A stretch of 41,458 nt of DNA from Lachnospiraceae bacterium (GTDB lineage Bacteria; Bacillota; Clostridia; Lachnospirales; Lachnospiraceae). Below, in pieces: positions 33,829 to 41,458 of the stretch (its first letter is position 1; every line of letters starts with the position of its first letter). Location: the NCBI GenBank assembly GCA_030524665.1, contig JAUNGL010000011.1, positions 1 to 41,458 of the forward strand, written 5' to 3'. The translations under genes and the position numbers were made by a program. The notes beneath the pieces were generated by a model. It was given only the letters and a program-made list of their open reading frames with translations. It made no database searches and was not told where the DNA came from.

Positions 33829-34931
33829 CATATATGAAAAAGAAAACCATAATACTTCTCTTATGCATTCTTTGCCTGATTTTGCTCCTGACAGCTTACC
33901 TGACTCTCCGGCAAAGAAATATCGCCGCCAGTCAGGAATCTCTGGCCGAACCAGTGACAGAACCTGTCCTGAATATAGATGAAAACGACATAACCTCCGT
34001 TTCTTTCAAAATCAATACATCCTTTGTCACATTTGAAAAAACCGATGAAACATGGACATTGAAGGAAGACCCCGGTTTTCCGGTTGATCCCTCTGCGCTT
34101 CTGGAAACTCTGTCCTGGCTGACGCCGCTGGAAGCAGTGCGTATCCTGTCCGCGCCGGATACCCTGTCCGAATACGGGTTAGATCATCCGCAAAACATCA
34201 TCACACTGACGATGGCAGACGGTACTGAAACAACACTGACGATTGGCAATGCCAATCCCTCCACCGGAGACAATTACGTAATGCGTAACAATGATTCCGC
34301 CACACTTTACACAATAGGAAATGACCTGCTCGCTTCTATTTCAGATAACCTGTATGATTATGCATCAGGCGAAGAAATTCCCTATCTGATGGCTTCGAAT
34401 ATCACAGGCTTCGCAGTTACGCTGGGCGACAACCATCTGATTGTAAAGCTTGAGAACAATCTCTGGACTGTCACGGAAAACGGTCAGACACTTTCTTCTG
34501 TGAGCCAGCAGACCGCAGCGGCAGATCTCTCCCTGATGACAGGACTTTCCTATCAGGGTTATGTGGAATATAACTGTACTTCCCCGGAACAGTATGGGCT
34601 GACTCCTCCCATAGCAACAATTTCCATTTTTTATATGAATGACGCCGAAACAGATGTAACGGAAAAAGCAGAACAGGAATCAGTTGAAATATCTGAGGAA
34701 GCTTCAGAAAAAACAACAGACGCTGCCTCCCAGAGAACAGAACGGCAGCTCGTCTTTCATATCGGTACGTCAGATGAAAACGGAAATTATTATGTACAGC
34801 AGGAAAATTCTACGGAGGTGCATACACTTTCCGCGACTGTCATTGATACTCTTCTGAGCCGTACTTCTGCTTATTATGAGCCGGAAGAACCGGAAGACAG
34901 CACTGAAAGCGAATTGTCAGGGACTTTTTAA
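33825..34931 (+). CDS. DUF4340 domain protein of the Gld-like ABC cassette
   Basis: 368 residues. A membrane segment (about 7-24) anchors an outer region with tandem DUF4340 beta-rich domains, visible as the pairs SVSFKINTSFVTFEKTDETW and ITGFAVTLGDNHLIVKLENN. An acidic Ser/Thr/Glu insert occurs around residues 270-305 before the final strand block. DUF4340 proteins almost always follow GldG-like genes, and this one closes the operon. It starts at 33825, overlapping the stop of an 11-codon ORF; if coupling is rejected the next ATG (33834) has no ribosome site either. No clear terminator follows on the plus strand. Confidence 0.85.
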   Translation: MTYMKKKTIILLLCILCLILLLTAYLTLRQRNIAASQESLAEPVTEPVLNIDENDITSVSFKINTSFVTFEKTDETWTLKEDPGFPVDPSALLETLSWLTPLEAVRILSAPDTLSEYGLDHPQNIITLTMADGTETTLTIGNANPSTGDNYVMRNNDSATLYTIGNDLLASISDNLYDYASGEEIPYLMASNITGFAVTLGDNHLIVKLENNLWTVTENGQTLSSVSQQTAAADLSLMTGLSYQGYVEYNCTSPEQYGLTPPIATISIFYMNDAETDVTEKAEQESVEISEEASEKTTDAASQRTERQLVFHIGTSDENGNYYVQQENSTEVHTLSATVIDTLLSRTSAYYEPEEPEDSTESELSGTF

Positions 34932-34945
34932 TCATTTTCACATGG

Positions 34946-34982
34946 AAAAAACCAACGCCGGGAACCTGTTATGGCTCCCGGC
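34946..34982 (-). terminator. Terminator of the Rpn-type nuclease gene
   Basis: GCCGGGA (34957-34963) pairs with TCCCGGC (34976-34982), followed on the minus strand by CGTTGG and TTTTTT (34946-34951). Confidence 0.55.
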
Positions 34983-35044
34983 CCGACGGCGGCGTGGCCA
35001 TCTAATGCAGCCACATCATACATGCTACAATATTAATATATACC

Positions 35045-35977
35045 CTACAAACCATATTCCTCCAGCAGCAGCTTCTGATATTCCATATCCAGAATCGCCC
35101 GCCTGAGGTCCTCATCTCTTCCATCCTCCAGAAGCTTCTGGTTCAGCCTGTTGATGCGCTCCCTGCCTTCCTCTCTACCTTCCTCCCGGCCTTCTTCTTT
35201 CACCTGACGCATATGTTTCTCTTCGTTGTATTCATAAATGCTCACTTTCTTCGCCTCCGCTCTGTTTTTCTCCAGAAACTCAGCCAGTATCCCTTCCTGT
35301 ATACATTCGGCAATCGCACGCTCCACTGCATCTTCCAGCTTCATCTTCTCCGCATACGTTCTGACCCGGTACGTATATTCCGCATAATCTCCAAGCGCAC
35401 GGCAGGCTCTCAGAAGCTTACGGTTATGGCCTTTATTGATATTGTATACCGTCACCCTCAATTCTAAGGAAACCTTTTCCTTCTTAACTTTATATGCGTT
35501 GGATAATTTCAGGATCTGTTTATCCGGTCTTTCCTCCACTCCATTGTAAAACACCAGGAATTCCGGCGTCGGGATCTCAATGCGCCTCGAACCATATAGA
35601 TTTTCATCCCTGGTCAATGCTGAATATAAATCCGATACGTACATCAAAAAACGCAGCGGCAGATTTGGGTTGTATGTTGACTGGTGTTCATACAGATTCA
35701 GCATAGAGCTTACAAGAAACGAGATATCGTTATGCATCGACATGTAAATGGCATTTTGCAGGGTATTGATCTGCAGCTCTTCCGGATTCTCATAATCTGT
35801 ACCGTTCACTGCATTGTAGAGTTGCAGGAGCTGCGTCCTGTCACGGAACAGCATTTCAAAAATCCTTGACTTCCAGATACGGTCTACGGATATTCCATCC
35901 GTCTCTGCGGCCTGAGTCTCTGATATTTCCTTAACACTCATCCCGCCCAGTTCTTTTGACAATTCTTTCTTTTCCAT
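35045..35977 (-). CDS. Rpn-family recombination-promoting nuclease/putative transposase
   Basis: 310 residues from ATG 35977 (AAGGAGG upstream). Rpn proteins have a PD-(D/E)XK-like nuclease domain; here the N-terminal IWKSRIFEMLFRD-RTQLLQLYNAVN and the following PTPEFLVFYNG beta-strand with ILKLSNAYK match the group. The C-terminus holds the highly charged GREEGREEGRE repeat common in these families, then a short helix. Whether it moves DNA, as Rpn proteins do in E. coli, or acts in phage defence is open. The gene has a perfect-consensus promoter and a long leader of about 180 nt. Confidence 0.78.
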   Translation of the reverse strand: MEKKELSKELGGMSVKEISETQAAETDGISVDRIWKSRIFEMLFRDRTQLLQLYNAVNGTDYENPEELQINTLQNAIYMSMHNDISFLVSSMLNLYEHQSTYNPNLPLRFLMYVSDLYSALTRDENLYGSRRIEIPTPEFLVFYNGVEERPDKQILKLSNAYKVKKEKVSLELRVTVYNINKGHNRKLLRACRALGDYAEYTYRVRTYAEKMKLEDAVERAIAECIQEGILAEFLEKNRAEAKKVSIYEYNEEKHMRQVKEEGREEGREEGRERINRLNQKLLEDGRDEDLRRAILDMEYQKLLLEEYGL

Positions 35978-36164
35978 ATAGAGCCTCCTTGTCCTTCTGC
36001 AGGAGACCTCCATATGCCATACTCTGCCGCATTCCGGAAATCTCTCTGCCTGTAAATTGTGAGATACAAAGCATTCAGATTTCCTGATGAAATGCCTGAT
36101 GGCAGAATTGAGATCAGATGTGATCCATGTCACATAGAACGAACAGAAAATAATGCTTTTTCAT

Positions 36165-36193
36165 ATTATAACTGTTTTCATAATATATGTCAA
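36165..36193 (-). promoter_or_regulatory. Perfect SigA consensus promoter of the Rpn-type gene
   Basis: Minus strand TTGACA (36188-36193), 17-nt spacer, TATAAT (36165-36170). The 412-nt gap from 35978 to 36389 contains this promoter and the family A repeat copy 3. Confidence 0.75.
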
Positions 36194-36232
36194 TAAAATC
36201 AAATTCAAAATTAATCTCAAACTATATATAAT

Positions 36233-36310
36233 GTTGCTGGTCACACGCCTGCCAAAATGGCAGCCGTCTGACCAGCAACAACGCGGGACAGCTACCCAGT
36301 GAACAGTAAC
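36233..36310 (+). repeat. Dispersed hairpin repeat, family A copy 3
   Basis: 78 nt. GTTGCTGGTCA and TGACCAGCAAC are perfect inverted arms around a CTGCCA/TGGCAG core, followed by ACGCGGGACAGCTACC and GTGAACAGTAAC. It aligns throughout with copy 1 read on the minus strand, and a position that is A-T in copy 1 is G-C here. Confidence 0.8.
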
Positions 36311-36389
36311 TATATAATTTCATAAACAAACAGTAACTGCTGTCATTCGCACATCTGCCATACCGGATTCCGTATAGCCAGCAGCGCTC

Positions 36390-36893
36390 TTAAATCATCA
36401 CACTGCAGATTTCCTCGCAGATTTCTTCCGCTGTCCTGCCATCTGTCTCTACAACCACATCTGCGGCCGCCAGATATTTGGGATGGCGCACTTCCATCAA
36501 TTTTGTGATATACGCTACGTTCATATTCCCTTCCAGAAGCGGTCGATTGTGACAATCCTTCACACGTTCGTATACCGTTTCCGGTCTGGTGCTGAGGTAT
36601 ACGATCTTTCCGCTCTTTTTCATCGCATCCACATTGCACTGGCGCATTGCCGCACCCCCGCCGCAGGAAATGACTGTATTCTCCTGTCCCTGAAGTCCTG
36701 CCAGAAGCTGTGTTTCGAGCCGTCTGAAATACTCCTCTCCGCGAACCTCAAATATCTCCGGAATGCTCATCTGCTCCTGACGTTCAAGCTGCTCATCCAT
36801 CTCTACCAGTGACATTCCATACTTCCGGCAAAGTACCTGTGAAACCGTTGACTTTCCTGCCCCCATGAATCCTATCAAAAATATATTCTGCAT
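36390..36893 (-). CDS. aroK: Shikimate kinase
   Basis: 167 residues, normal for this enzyme. P-loop GFMGAGKST (8-16), the DEQLERQEQMSIPEIFEVRG substrate region, CGGGAAMR, and RPLL with its arginine in the lid are all seen. It phosphorylates shikimate in aromatic amino acid synthesis. It is 69 nt downstream of the ribokinase gene on the same strand, so it may share a transcript although the pathways are unrelated. No other shikimate genes are in the window. Confidence 0.92.
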   Translation of the reverse strand: MQNIFLIGFMGAGKSTVSQVLCRKYGMSLVEMDEQLERQEQMSIPEIFEVRGEEYFRRLETQLLAGLQGQENTVISCGGGAAMRQCNVDAMKKSGKIVYLSTRPETVYERVKDCHNRPLLEGNMNVAYITKLMEVRHPKYLAAADVVVETDGRTAEEICEEICSVMI

Positions 36894-36962
36894 CCTTTTT
36901 CCTTTCCATCATCCAAAATAATCCTGTCCTTCTTCAATCCTGTGTTCCCTCAGACTTTTATC

Positions 36963-37895
36963 TCACTTTGCATTTTGAAAGCTCTCCTGAAACCGAAGCA
37001 CCTCATCCAGCGCCGGAATCGAAGACTGTGCGCCCTTCCTTGTGACAACAATCGCAGATACGCTGCTTGCAAATTCTGCTGCTTCCAAAAGCCCCTTATC
37101 CTGTGCGAGCATAAATGCCAGCGCAGCCGTGAAGGAATCTCCGGCAGCAGTCGTGTCTACTGCTGTGACTGCGTATGCCGGAATCCTGCATTTGCCGCAG
37201 ATGCCGGAATCCAGAAAGCTTCCCTTCTCTCCCAACGTTACCAAAACCTCCCGGACGCCATACCTTCTGAGCTGTGCTGCACCTTTCTCAATATTTTCCT
37301 CCGTGCAGGAAAGCCCGGTCAGCATTGATAATTCCGTCTCATTCGGCTTCATGATATCGACATATTGATACAGTTCCCGCGGAAATACCTTCGGCACAGG
37401 CGCCGGATCAAGAATTACGGTCTTTCCCAGTGTTTTTGCCGTCTTCGCTGCATAAAGGACCGTATCCGTTGGAATCTCTAGCTGCAGGATAATGATATCT
37501 GACCGTTCCAGAAGCTCCATATTTTGATCGATATCCTTCCGTGACAGTGCTGCATTCGCTCCCGGCACTACGACAATACTGTTGTCTCCCTCCGAATTGA
37601 CCGTAATCACCGCAAGTCCCGTTGTCTCCCCATCCTTCCGTATCATATGGGATACATCGACCCCTGCCTTTCCAAGGCTCTCGAGCTGCATGTCAGCATA
37701 AGAATCATTCCCGACCGCCCCGAGCATCATCACATCCGCTCCAAGGCATCCGGCCGCACACGCCTGATTCGCCCCCTTGCCGCCCGGAATGAATGTCATC
37801 GTATCTGCGAGAATTGTCTCCCCAACTGCCGGAGTGTGGTCTACGTTCATCACCATATCCACATTCAGGCTTCCTATTACTAATATTTTTTTCAT
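36963..37895 (-). CDS. rbsK: Ribokinase
   Basis: 310 residues, PfkB fold. Opening GSLNVDMVMNVDHTPAVGET, GGKGANQACAAGCLGADVMM and the catalytic DTTAAGDSFTAALAF (anion hole and base Asp) identify RbsK. It converts ribose to ribose-5-phosphate. The nucleoside hydrolase gene lies 78 nt upstream on the same strand, so the pair can feed ribose released from nucleosides into the pentose phosphate pathway. Confidence 0.92.
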   Translation of the reverse strand: MKKILVIGSLNVDMVMNVDHTPAVGETILADTMTFIPGGKGANQACAAGCLGADVMMLGAVGNDSYADMQLESLGKAGVDVSHMIRKDGETTGLAVITVNSEGDNSIVVVPGANAALSRKDIDQNMELLERSDIIILQLEIPTDTVLYAAKTAKTLGKTVILDPAPVPKVFPRELYQYVDIMKPNETELSMLTGLSCTEENIEKGAAQLRRYGVREVLVTLGEKGSFLDSGICGKCRIPAYAVTAVDTTAAGDSFTAALAFMLAQDKGLLEAAEFASSVSAIVVTRKGAQSSIPALDEVLRFQESFQNAK

Positions 37896-37973
37896 AGCTC
37901 ACTTCATCCTTTCACGTTTCCCGCTGTGCTTCCTATCACGCAACACTTCCGGCGCAGCAGGAACAGAACCACT

Positions 37974-38951
37974 TCATTTTTTTAATTTATAAAATAGATC
38001 CGCAAACAAATTGTCCCTATGGATATGATATACATATTTGATAAAATGACGGTTATTGTCGAACGCATACCTGTCATCATATTCGGGAATCGGACTATGG
38101 ATCAGGCAGTCCTCCTCAAACTCTCCATCCAGCAGCCATGCCACCGCCGTCACATCCCAGATCGCTCTTGTCCAGGCAGAGCCTCCATAACAATTCATTG
38201 CCTCCTGAGCCGTGACATCAATCAGATAATCACAGAGCCTGTTCTTCCCCCTCAGGTGATACTCCAATTCCGGCCCGCTTGTCGTAAAAGCAGATACTAC
38301 CCCCATGCATGGAAGCTGAACCAGAGGAACACCGCACCCAAATACAATTCTGGCACCTGCTACATCCTGATAAAGATTAAATTCTCTGTTATGCGGCCAG
38401 TGTACTGCATTCCCTCCAAGCCAGATTAATACGATCCTGTTCCTGATTTCCGGATTCATGAGCAGCGCTGACGCCACATTTGTAATCGCTCCGATTGCAA
38501 TGACGTACAGCGGCTTCTCTTCCGTATAACACATCGCTCTTTCCGCCAGATCCCTCGCTGCATCAGAGAGCACCGGTTCTATCTCTGACGGCAGATAGGA
38601 GCTGGAACCACGGAAGACAATTTCTTTCAGATCCTCTCTCCCGAGAAGCGCCAGAATATTCATAATCTCCTGATAGCTTTTTTCCATTCCATCCGCAGGT
38701 CCCGTTGATTTCCGGTTAAAAAACGGTGCTGCATAAATCGCTTTCAGATCAAGCTTTTCATCTGACTTGATCAGATACGCAAGTGCAAATTGGTCATCAA
38801 TTTCATTATAAGCATCCGTATCAAGCACAACATCCACTCTGCCTTTCGGCTTTTCCAGGCGCCGGATCAGGCTGGCATTGTCTGCCTGTGAGCCGCTGAC
38901 TGACAAGTTCACAAAAGGTTCTCTTTCTTTTTGGACCGCTTCATTGTTCAT
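37974..38951 (-). CDS. Nucleoside hydrolase (IunH-like)
   Basis: 325 residues from ATG 38951 with AAAGGAG upstream; the longer frame from 38978 is not supported. The calcium-binding aspartate motif reads DTDAYNEIDDQFALAY near residues 44-59, the family's normal DTD-x-x-x-EIDD. The substrate-side VIAIGAITNVASALL and the EFNLYQDVAGARIVF block with the metal Asp follow. The enzyme cleaves nucleosides to free base and ribose. Ribokinase is the next gene downstream. It sits in a 574-nt gap (38952-39526) from the lipoprotein gene upstream; no clear promoter for it was found there. Confidence 0.9.
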   Translation of the reverse strand: MNNEAVQKEREPFVNLSVSGSQADNASLIRRLEKPKGRVDVVLDTDAYNEIDDQFALAYLIKSDEKLDLKAIYAAPFFNRKSTGPADGMEKSYQEIMNILALLGREDLKEIVFRGSSSYLPSEIEPVLSDAARDLAERAMCYTEEKPLYVIAIGAITNVASALLMNPEIRNRIVLIWLGGNAVHWPHNREFNLYQDVAGARIVFGCGVPLVQLPCMGVVSAFTTSGPELEYHLRGKNRLCDYLIDVTAQEAMNCYGGSAWTRAIWDVTAVAWLLDGEFEEDCLIHSPIPEYDDRYAFDNNRHFIKYVYHIHRDNLFADLFYKLKK

Positions 38952-39129
38952 TTTTTCTCCTTTCGGTTCGTAATCCACAAAATCCGGAAATAGGTGCAGA
39001 TCAAACCATTATTCATGTATTAGCTGTGCCGCAGCGGCATGGTTGAGACACGTTTTCCGCCCTCCGCCGATCATTGATCACGAACTCCATTTCACCAGAC
39101 AATGATTTTTAAAACAAATCATTTGGGGC

Positions 39130-39245
39130 ATTTTATTTAAAAGCGGCTGCAATGTATTCCTGCAGCCGCTGATAAGTCTCATTCTGTTATTTGATTTTCA
39201 TTTCCAGTTCCGCCTTGGCTCACTTCTTAAATCCTCTCACCAGCA
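39130..39245 (-). ncRNA. Orphan small transcription unit (sRNA or 14-residue peptide)
   Basis: About 115 nt bounded by a strong promoter (39252-39280) and a strong terminator (39142-39170), both on the minus strand, lying between convergent-free genes with no long ORF. It contains a GTG-start ORF MSQGGTGNENQITE with a GAGAGG site, of uncertain meaning. Nothing in it resembles a known RNA class. Confidence 0.5.
39142..39170 (-). terminator. Intrinsic terminator of the orphan unit
   Basis: Perfect 10-bp stem AGCGGCTGCA (39142-39151) / TGCAGCCGCT (39161-39170), followed on the minus strand by TTTTAAATAAAAT. Confidence 0.8.
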
Positions 39246-39251
39246 ATTTTC

Positions 39252-39280
39252 AATATAGCCTACCGTTCCGGTAATGTCAA
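39252..39280 (-). promoter_or_regulatory. Consensus promoter with an operator-like palindrome in its spacer
   Basis: Minus strand TTGACA (39275-39280), 17-nt spacer, TATATT (39252-39257). The spacer contains the palindrome TACCG-TTC-CGGTA (39261-39273), placed where a repressor would block polymerase. Confidence 0.65.
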
Positions 39281-39415
39281 ACATTTTCAGGTCTGTTTCC
39301 AGTTTTCTTGTTACAGTTCAGCCATAGGCCACAGACTGCCTTCTTCGAAGGTTAGATGCTGCTTTACATTATCTGTCTTTGGCTGATGTGCGTTCCGTTG
39401 GATATGAAAAAACAG

Positions 39416-39460
39416 GAAAAAGCTGCCAACCATACTTACACATGATTGGCAGCTTCTTTT
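39416..39460. terminator. Bidirectional terminator after the lipoprotein gene
   Basis: AAGCTGCCAA (39420-39429) pairs with TTGGCAGCTT (39446-39455), with T-rich runs on both outer sides. Confidence 0.8.
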
Positions 39461-39526
39461 ACCCTGTATCTGCAGCTACGTTCCGCAGTCCCTTCAGCCC
39501 CCGGTCAGCAGCTACTTGCATTTTTC

Positions 39527-41044
39527 TCAGACTTCCGACTCTGATTCTTCCGCAGGAACATCTGTTTCTGTTTCAGCGACACTTTCCGTTTCTGCTCCTG
39601 TTTCAGCGACGCTTTCCGTTTCTACTTCTGTCTCAGTAACATTTTCCGTTTCAGTTCCAGCCTCAGCAACGGTTCCTGTTTCAGTTTCGCTCTCTGCCGC
39701 TCCGTTTTCACTCACGAGTTCCGCAGCTTCGGTCTCTCCCATACCCTGCCCGGATTCTGCTTCCATATAATATTCAGATTCCATCTCGGACTCTGCTTCA
39801 GTTGCAAGCGTCAGAGAGAATTCAAATTTAATTTCACTGAGAATCTCGTCATTATCTGTAATCTCAGCAGCTTCTTCCCATTCTGTATAAAGCTCTTCCC
39901 GGCGCTCGGATTTGCGTTCTTCTATGATCTCCTCTTTCCGCTCATCCGTTGCCTCCCGGTCAATCTGAGCTTCTACGAGTGCTACATAATATCCACTGTC
40001 TGTCTCCACCGGAGTCTCCACCAGTGTACCATCCGCCAATCCGTTGGTAGCTTCCAGCAGCTCTGCTCTGGTCTCTGCATCATTCTCACCGAATGTCATC
40101 GTACCACAATAAGCATCCTCATCTACCTCAGCCGATGCTGTTTCAAAATCCTCTCCGGCCTTAACTTTCTCGATCAACGCTTCTGCCTTGACACGTGCCT
40201 TTGCTTTTGCTTCCACCATAACCGGGTCTTCCGTCTCAGTTTCCGTCTCTTCCTCTGTGGATGCTTCCTCTCCTGCCTCTGTGACAGCTTCCGTGGAAGA
40301 AACCTCTGTCTCTTCTACAGCAGTTTCTGTTTCTGTCTCACCGGCCGTCTGCGTCTTTGTGGTATCATTCTCTGTCAATGAAGCCGTTTCTGCTGCTTCA
40401 CTTTCCAGTTCCACGGCAGCTCCGTCTGTCTCAGCTTCAGTTACCTCTTCCGTCTCAGCCTCTGTCTCGGCAGCAGCCGTAAATACGGTATAGCGGAGTC
40501 TTCTCTGTGCTGCATCTTCGTCAGACACTTCCGTATCGACATCTGCAACCATGGCATCCTCCATCAGAGCCTTCTCAGCCTGAAGAATCAGATAACGCTC
40601 TACAGTCTCCTGATCCGCAGACATATTTTCCAGAAGCTCTGCATCGTTCTCCTCCAGGAATGCAGCGGCAGCATCAGACGCAGCCTTCTTCTGTTCATCA
40701 CTCAATGTCACTCCATACTCTTCCATATGCTGTTCTGCAAGAAGCATCTGCTTCAGTTCTTCCTGCATGCTCGACTTCAGAGAATCCCCGAGCGTTGTCC
40801 CGTTGCCATAAAGATCCTGATTAATAATTCCGGTATAACCGAAATTCGCATACAGTGTCTCATACTGTGCCTGAATATAATGAGAAGCGAATTTAACAAG
40901 TCCCACTGAAATTTCATCGCCATTTACCGTGATCGCTGTCTTCGAAGCATCGAATTCATTTTTCTTTGAACAGCCTGAAAGAGCTCCCAATGCAAGGCAT
41001 GTACTAAGCCCAAGAGCGGCTGCTTTTTTCCACTGATTCTTCAT
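39527..41044 (-). CDS. PrsA/SurA-like lipoprotein, peptidyl-prolyl isomerase with acidic insert
   Basis: 505 residues from ATG 41044 (AGGAGG 6 nt upstream; the ATG at 41047 is the alternative). Lipoprotein signal with lipobox LGALSGC, then an N-terminal SurA_N-like domain (about 30-180). The PPIC rotamase domain follows but is split: a first strand LRYTVFTAA (near residue 187), an insert of about 85 residues rich in Glu, Thr and Ala, then the expected KAKARVKAEALIEKVKAGED helix and DSGYYVALVEAQID strand. After it comes a charged helix and an acidic C-terminal tail (about residues 420-505) made of ETE/VAETETE-type repeats. It likely helps fold exported proteins outside the membrane; the inserts may keep the chain soluble or bind calcium. 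Confidence 0.82.
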   Translation of the reverse strand: MKNQWKKAAALGLSTCLALGALSGCSKKNEFDASKTAITVNGDEISVGLVKFASHYIQAQYETLYANFGYTGIINQDLYGNGTTLGDSLKSSMQEELKQMLLAEQHMEEYGVTLSDEQKKAASDAAAAFLEENDAELLENMSADQETVERYLILQAEKALMEDAMVADVDTEVSDEDAAQRRLRYTVFTAAAETEAETEEVTEAETDGAAVELESEAAETASLTENDTTKTQTAGETETETAVEETEVSSTEAVTEAGEEASTEEETETETEDPVMVEAKAKARVKAEALIEKVKAGEDFETASAEVDEDAYCGTMTFGENDAETRAELLEATNGLADGTLVETPVETDSGYYVALVEAQIDREATDERKEEIIEERKSERREELYTEWEEAAEITDNDEILSEIKFEFSLTLATEAESEMESEYYMEAESGQGMGETEAAELVSENGAAESETETGTVAEAGTETENVTETEVETESVAETGAETESVAETETDVPAEESESEV

Positions 41045-41185
41045 CATTTTCCTCCTGATACCTGAAAATTCAAACTAAATCACTGCGAGTCTTCCGTTTC
41101 ATTCCACCAGTACGGTCAATGCGCGCCCCTCTGTCCGGTCACTTCACAGAAGCACGGTAAATTTCCCCGCAGTTTCCATCCTTGT

Positions 41186-41214
41186 ATTATAAACTTTTTT
41201 TTATAGTATCGCAA
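41186..41214 (-). promoter_or_regulatory. SigA-type promoter of the PPIase lipoprotein gene
   Basis: Minus strand TTGCGA (41209-41214), 17-nt spacer, perfect TATAAT (41186-41191); leader about 135 nt. Confidence 0.65.
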
Positions 41215-41285
41215 TCATTTTTATCAGAATTCTCATATTTTCACACTTTGTTCATATCTTGCCGGAGGTACAGCCGAATAAAACA

Positions 41286-41458
41286 AATTCGTGTTTAATT
41301 AACTACAAACGGAACATTTCATACGATGCCCCAGAGCGGGAGGAGCAGGCGGCAGAGGGTGGACTGGAAGCTGTGCTCCGGGCGCAAGAAGAACTAAGGC
41401 GCAGCCGACACTGACTCCGGGGCACCGCTCCGATTCGAGTAAAATCCTGATGGATTTT
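41286..41458 (+). repeat. Family B repeat, right-edge copy (continues beyond window)
   Basis: 41286-41313 matches 24357-24384 (inverted) at 27 of 28 positions, and 41316-41354 matches 23616-23654 at 38 of 39. The remaining part folds: GATGCCCC (41325) with GGGGCACC further on, and GGAGCA with TGCTCC inside. No gene follows before the edge. Confidence 0.7.

Noticed and set aside
39237..39284. 15-codon ORF MFDITGTVGYIENCW
   Set aside because: It has no ribosome site, and its DNA contains the promoter at 39252-39280, which explains the sequence better.

Overview
The window looks like chromosomal DNA of a Gram-positive gut anaerobe of the Clostridia, most likely Lachnospiraceae. The support is moderate GC, strong AGGAGG-type ribosome-binding sites, MutS2 with an Smr domain, a QueT-type ECF transporter, a transketolase split into two subunits, a YkuD L,D-transpeptidase and a PrsA/SurA-like lipoprotein. 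The genus cannot be fixed from sequence alone. No rRNA, tRNA or CRISPR array was seen.

Layout. 1-2822 (minus): sugar operon with a xylulokinase, a DUF4867 protein and a FucI/AraA-like isomerase that runs off the left edge. 2994-6485: diacylglycerol-kinase-like lipid kinase, MATE exporter, then a small membrane protein divergent from an Xre-type regulator. 6614-7278: queT behind a preQ1-I riboswitch. 7293-9476: a decayed mobile island holding an integrase N-terminal fragment, two small ORFs, a ribbon-helix-helix gene with a triple operator, a Uma2-type nuclease gene and a phage terminase small-subunit remnant. 9522-10033: a secreted protein gene with a frameshift at an A6 run. 10394-14638 (plus): mutS2 and an OmpR-type two-component system. 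14954-17536 (minus): araD and the split transketolase. With the left-hand operon these supply a pentose route (isomerase, kinase, 4-epimerase, transketolase). 17889-23436 (minus): an ABC ATPase and a 1605-residue permease with about 780 residues of extracytoplasmic coiled coil.

23437-24462 has no gene. It holds nested inverted repeats, a 126-nt RNA-like fold and a 235-bp element with a perfect 25-nt inverted repeat. One repeat from this locus recurs at the right edge of the window. 24463-30111 (minus): citrate synthase, a zinc-ribbon membrane protein with an ArsR-type regulator, an L,D-transpeptidase and a HAD phosphatase. 30413-34931 (plus): a four-gene Gld-like ABC export cassette ending in a DUF4340 protein that appears translationally coupled to an 11-codon ORF. 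35045-41044 (minus): Rpn-type nuclease, shikimate kinase, ribokinase and nucleoside hydrolase (a nucleoside-to-ribose-phosphate set), an orphan small transcription unit near 39.2 kb, and a peptidyl-prolyl isomerase lipoprotein.

The observations most worth following up are: a three-copy intergenic repeat whose hairpin shows compensatory changes between copies; the nested-repeat and RNA-like locus at 23.5-24.4 kb; the orphan promoter-terminator unit at 39.13-39.28 kb; the ribbon-helix-helix/Uma2 pair in the decayed island; and a block of unusual residues in the TPP motif of the transketolase N-subunit.
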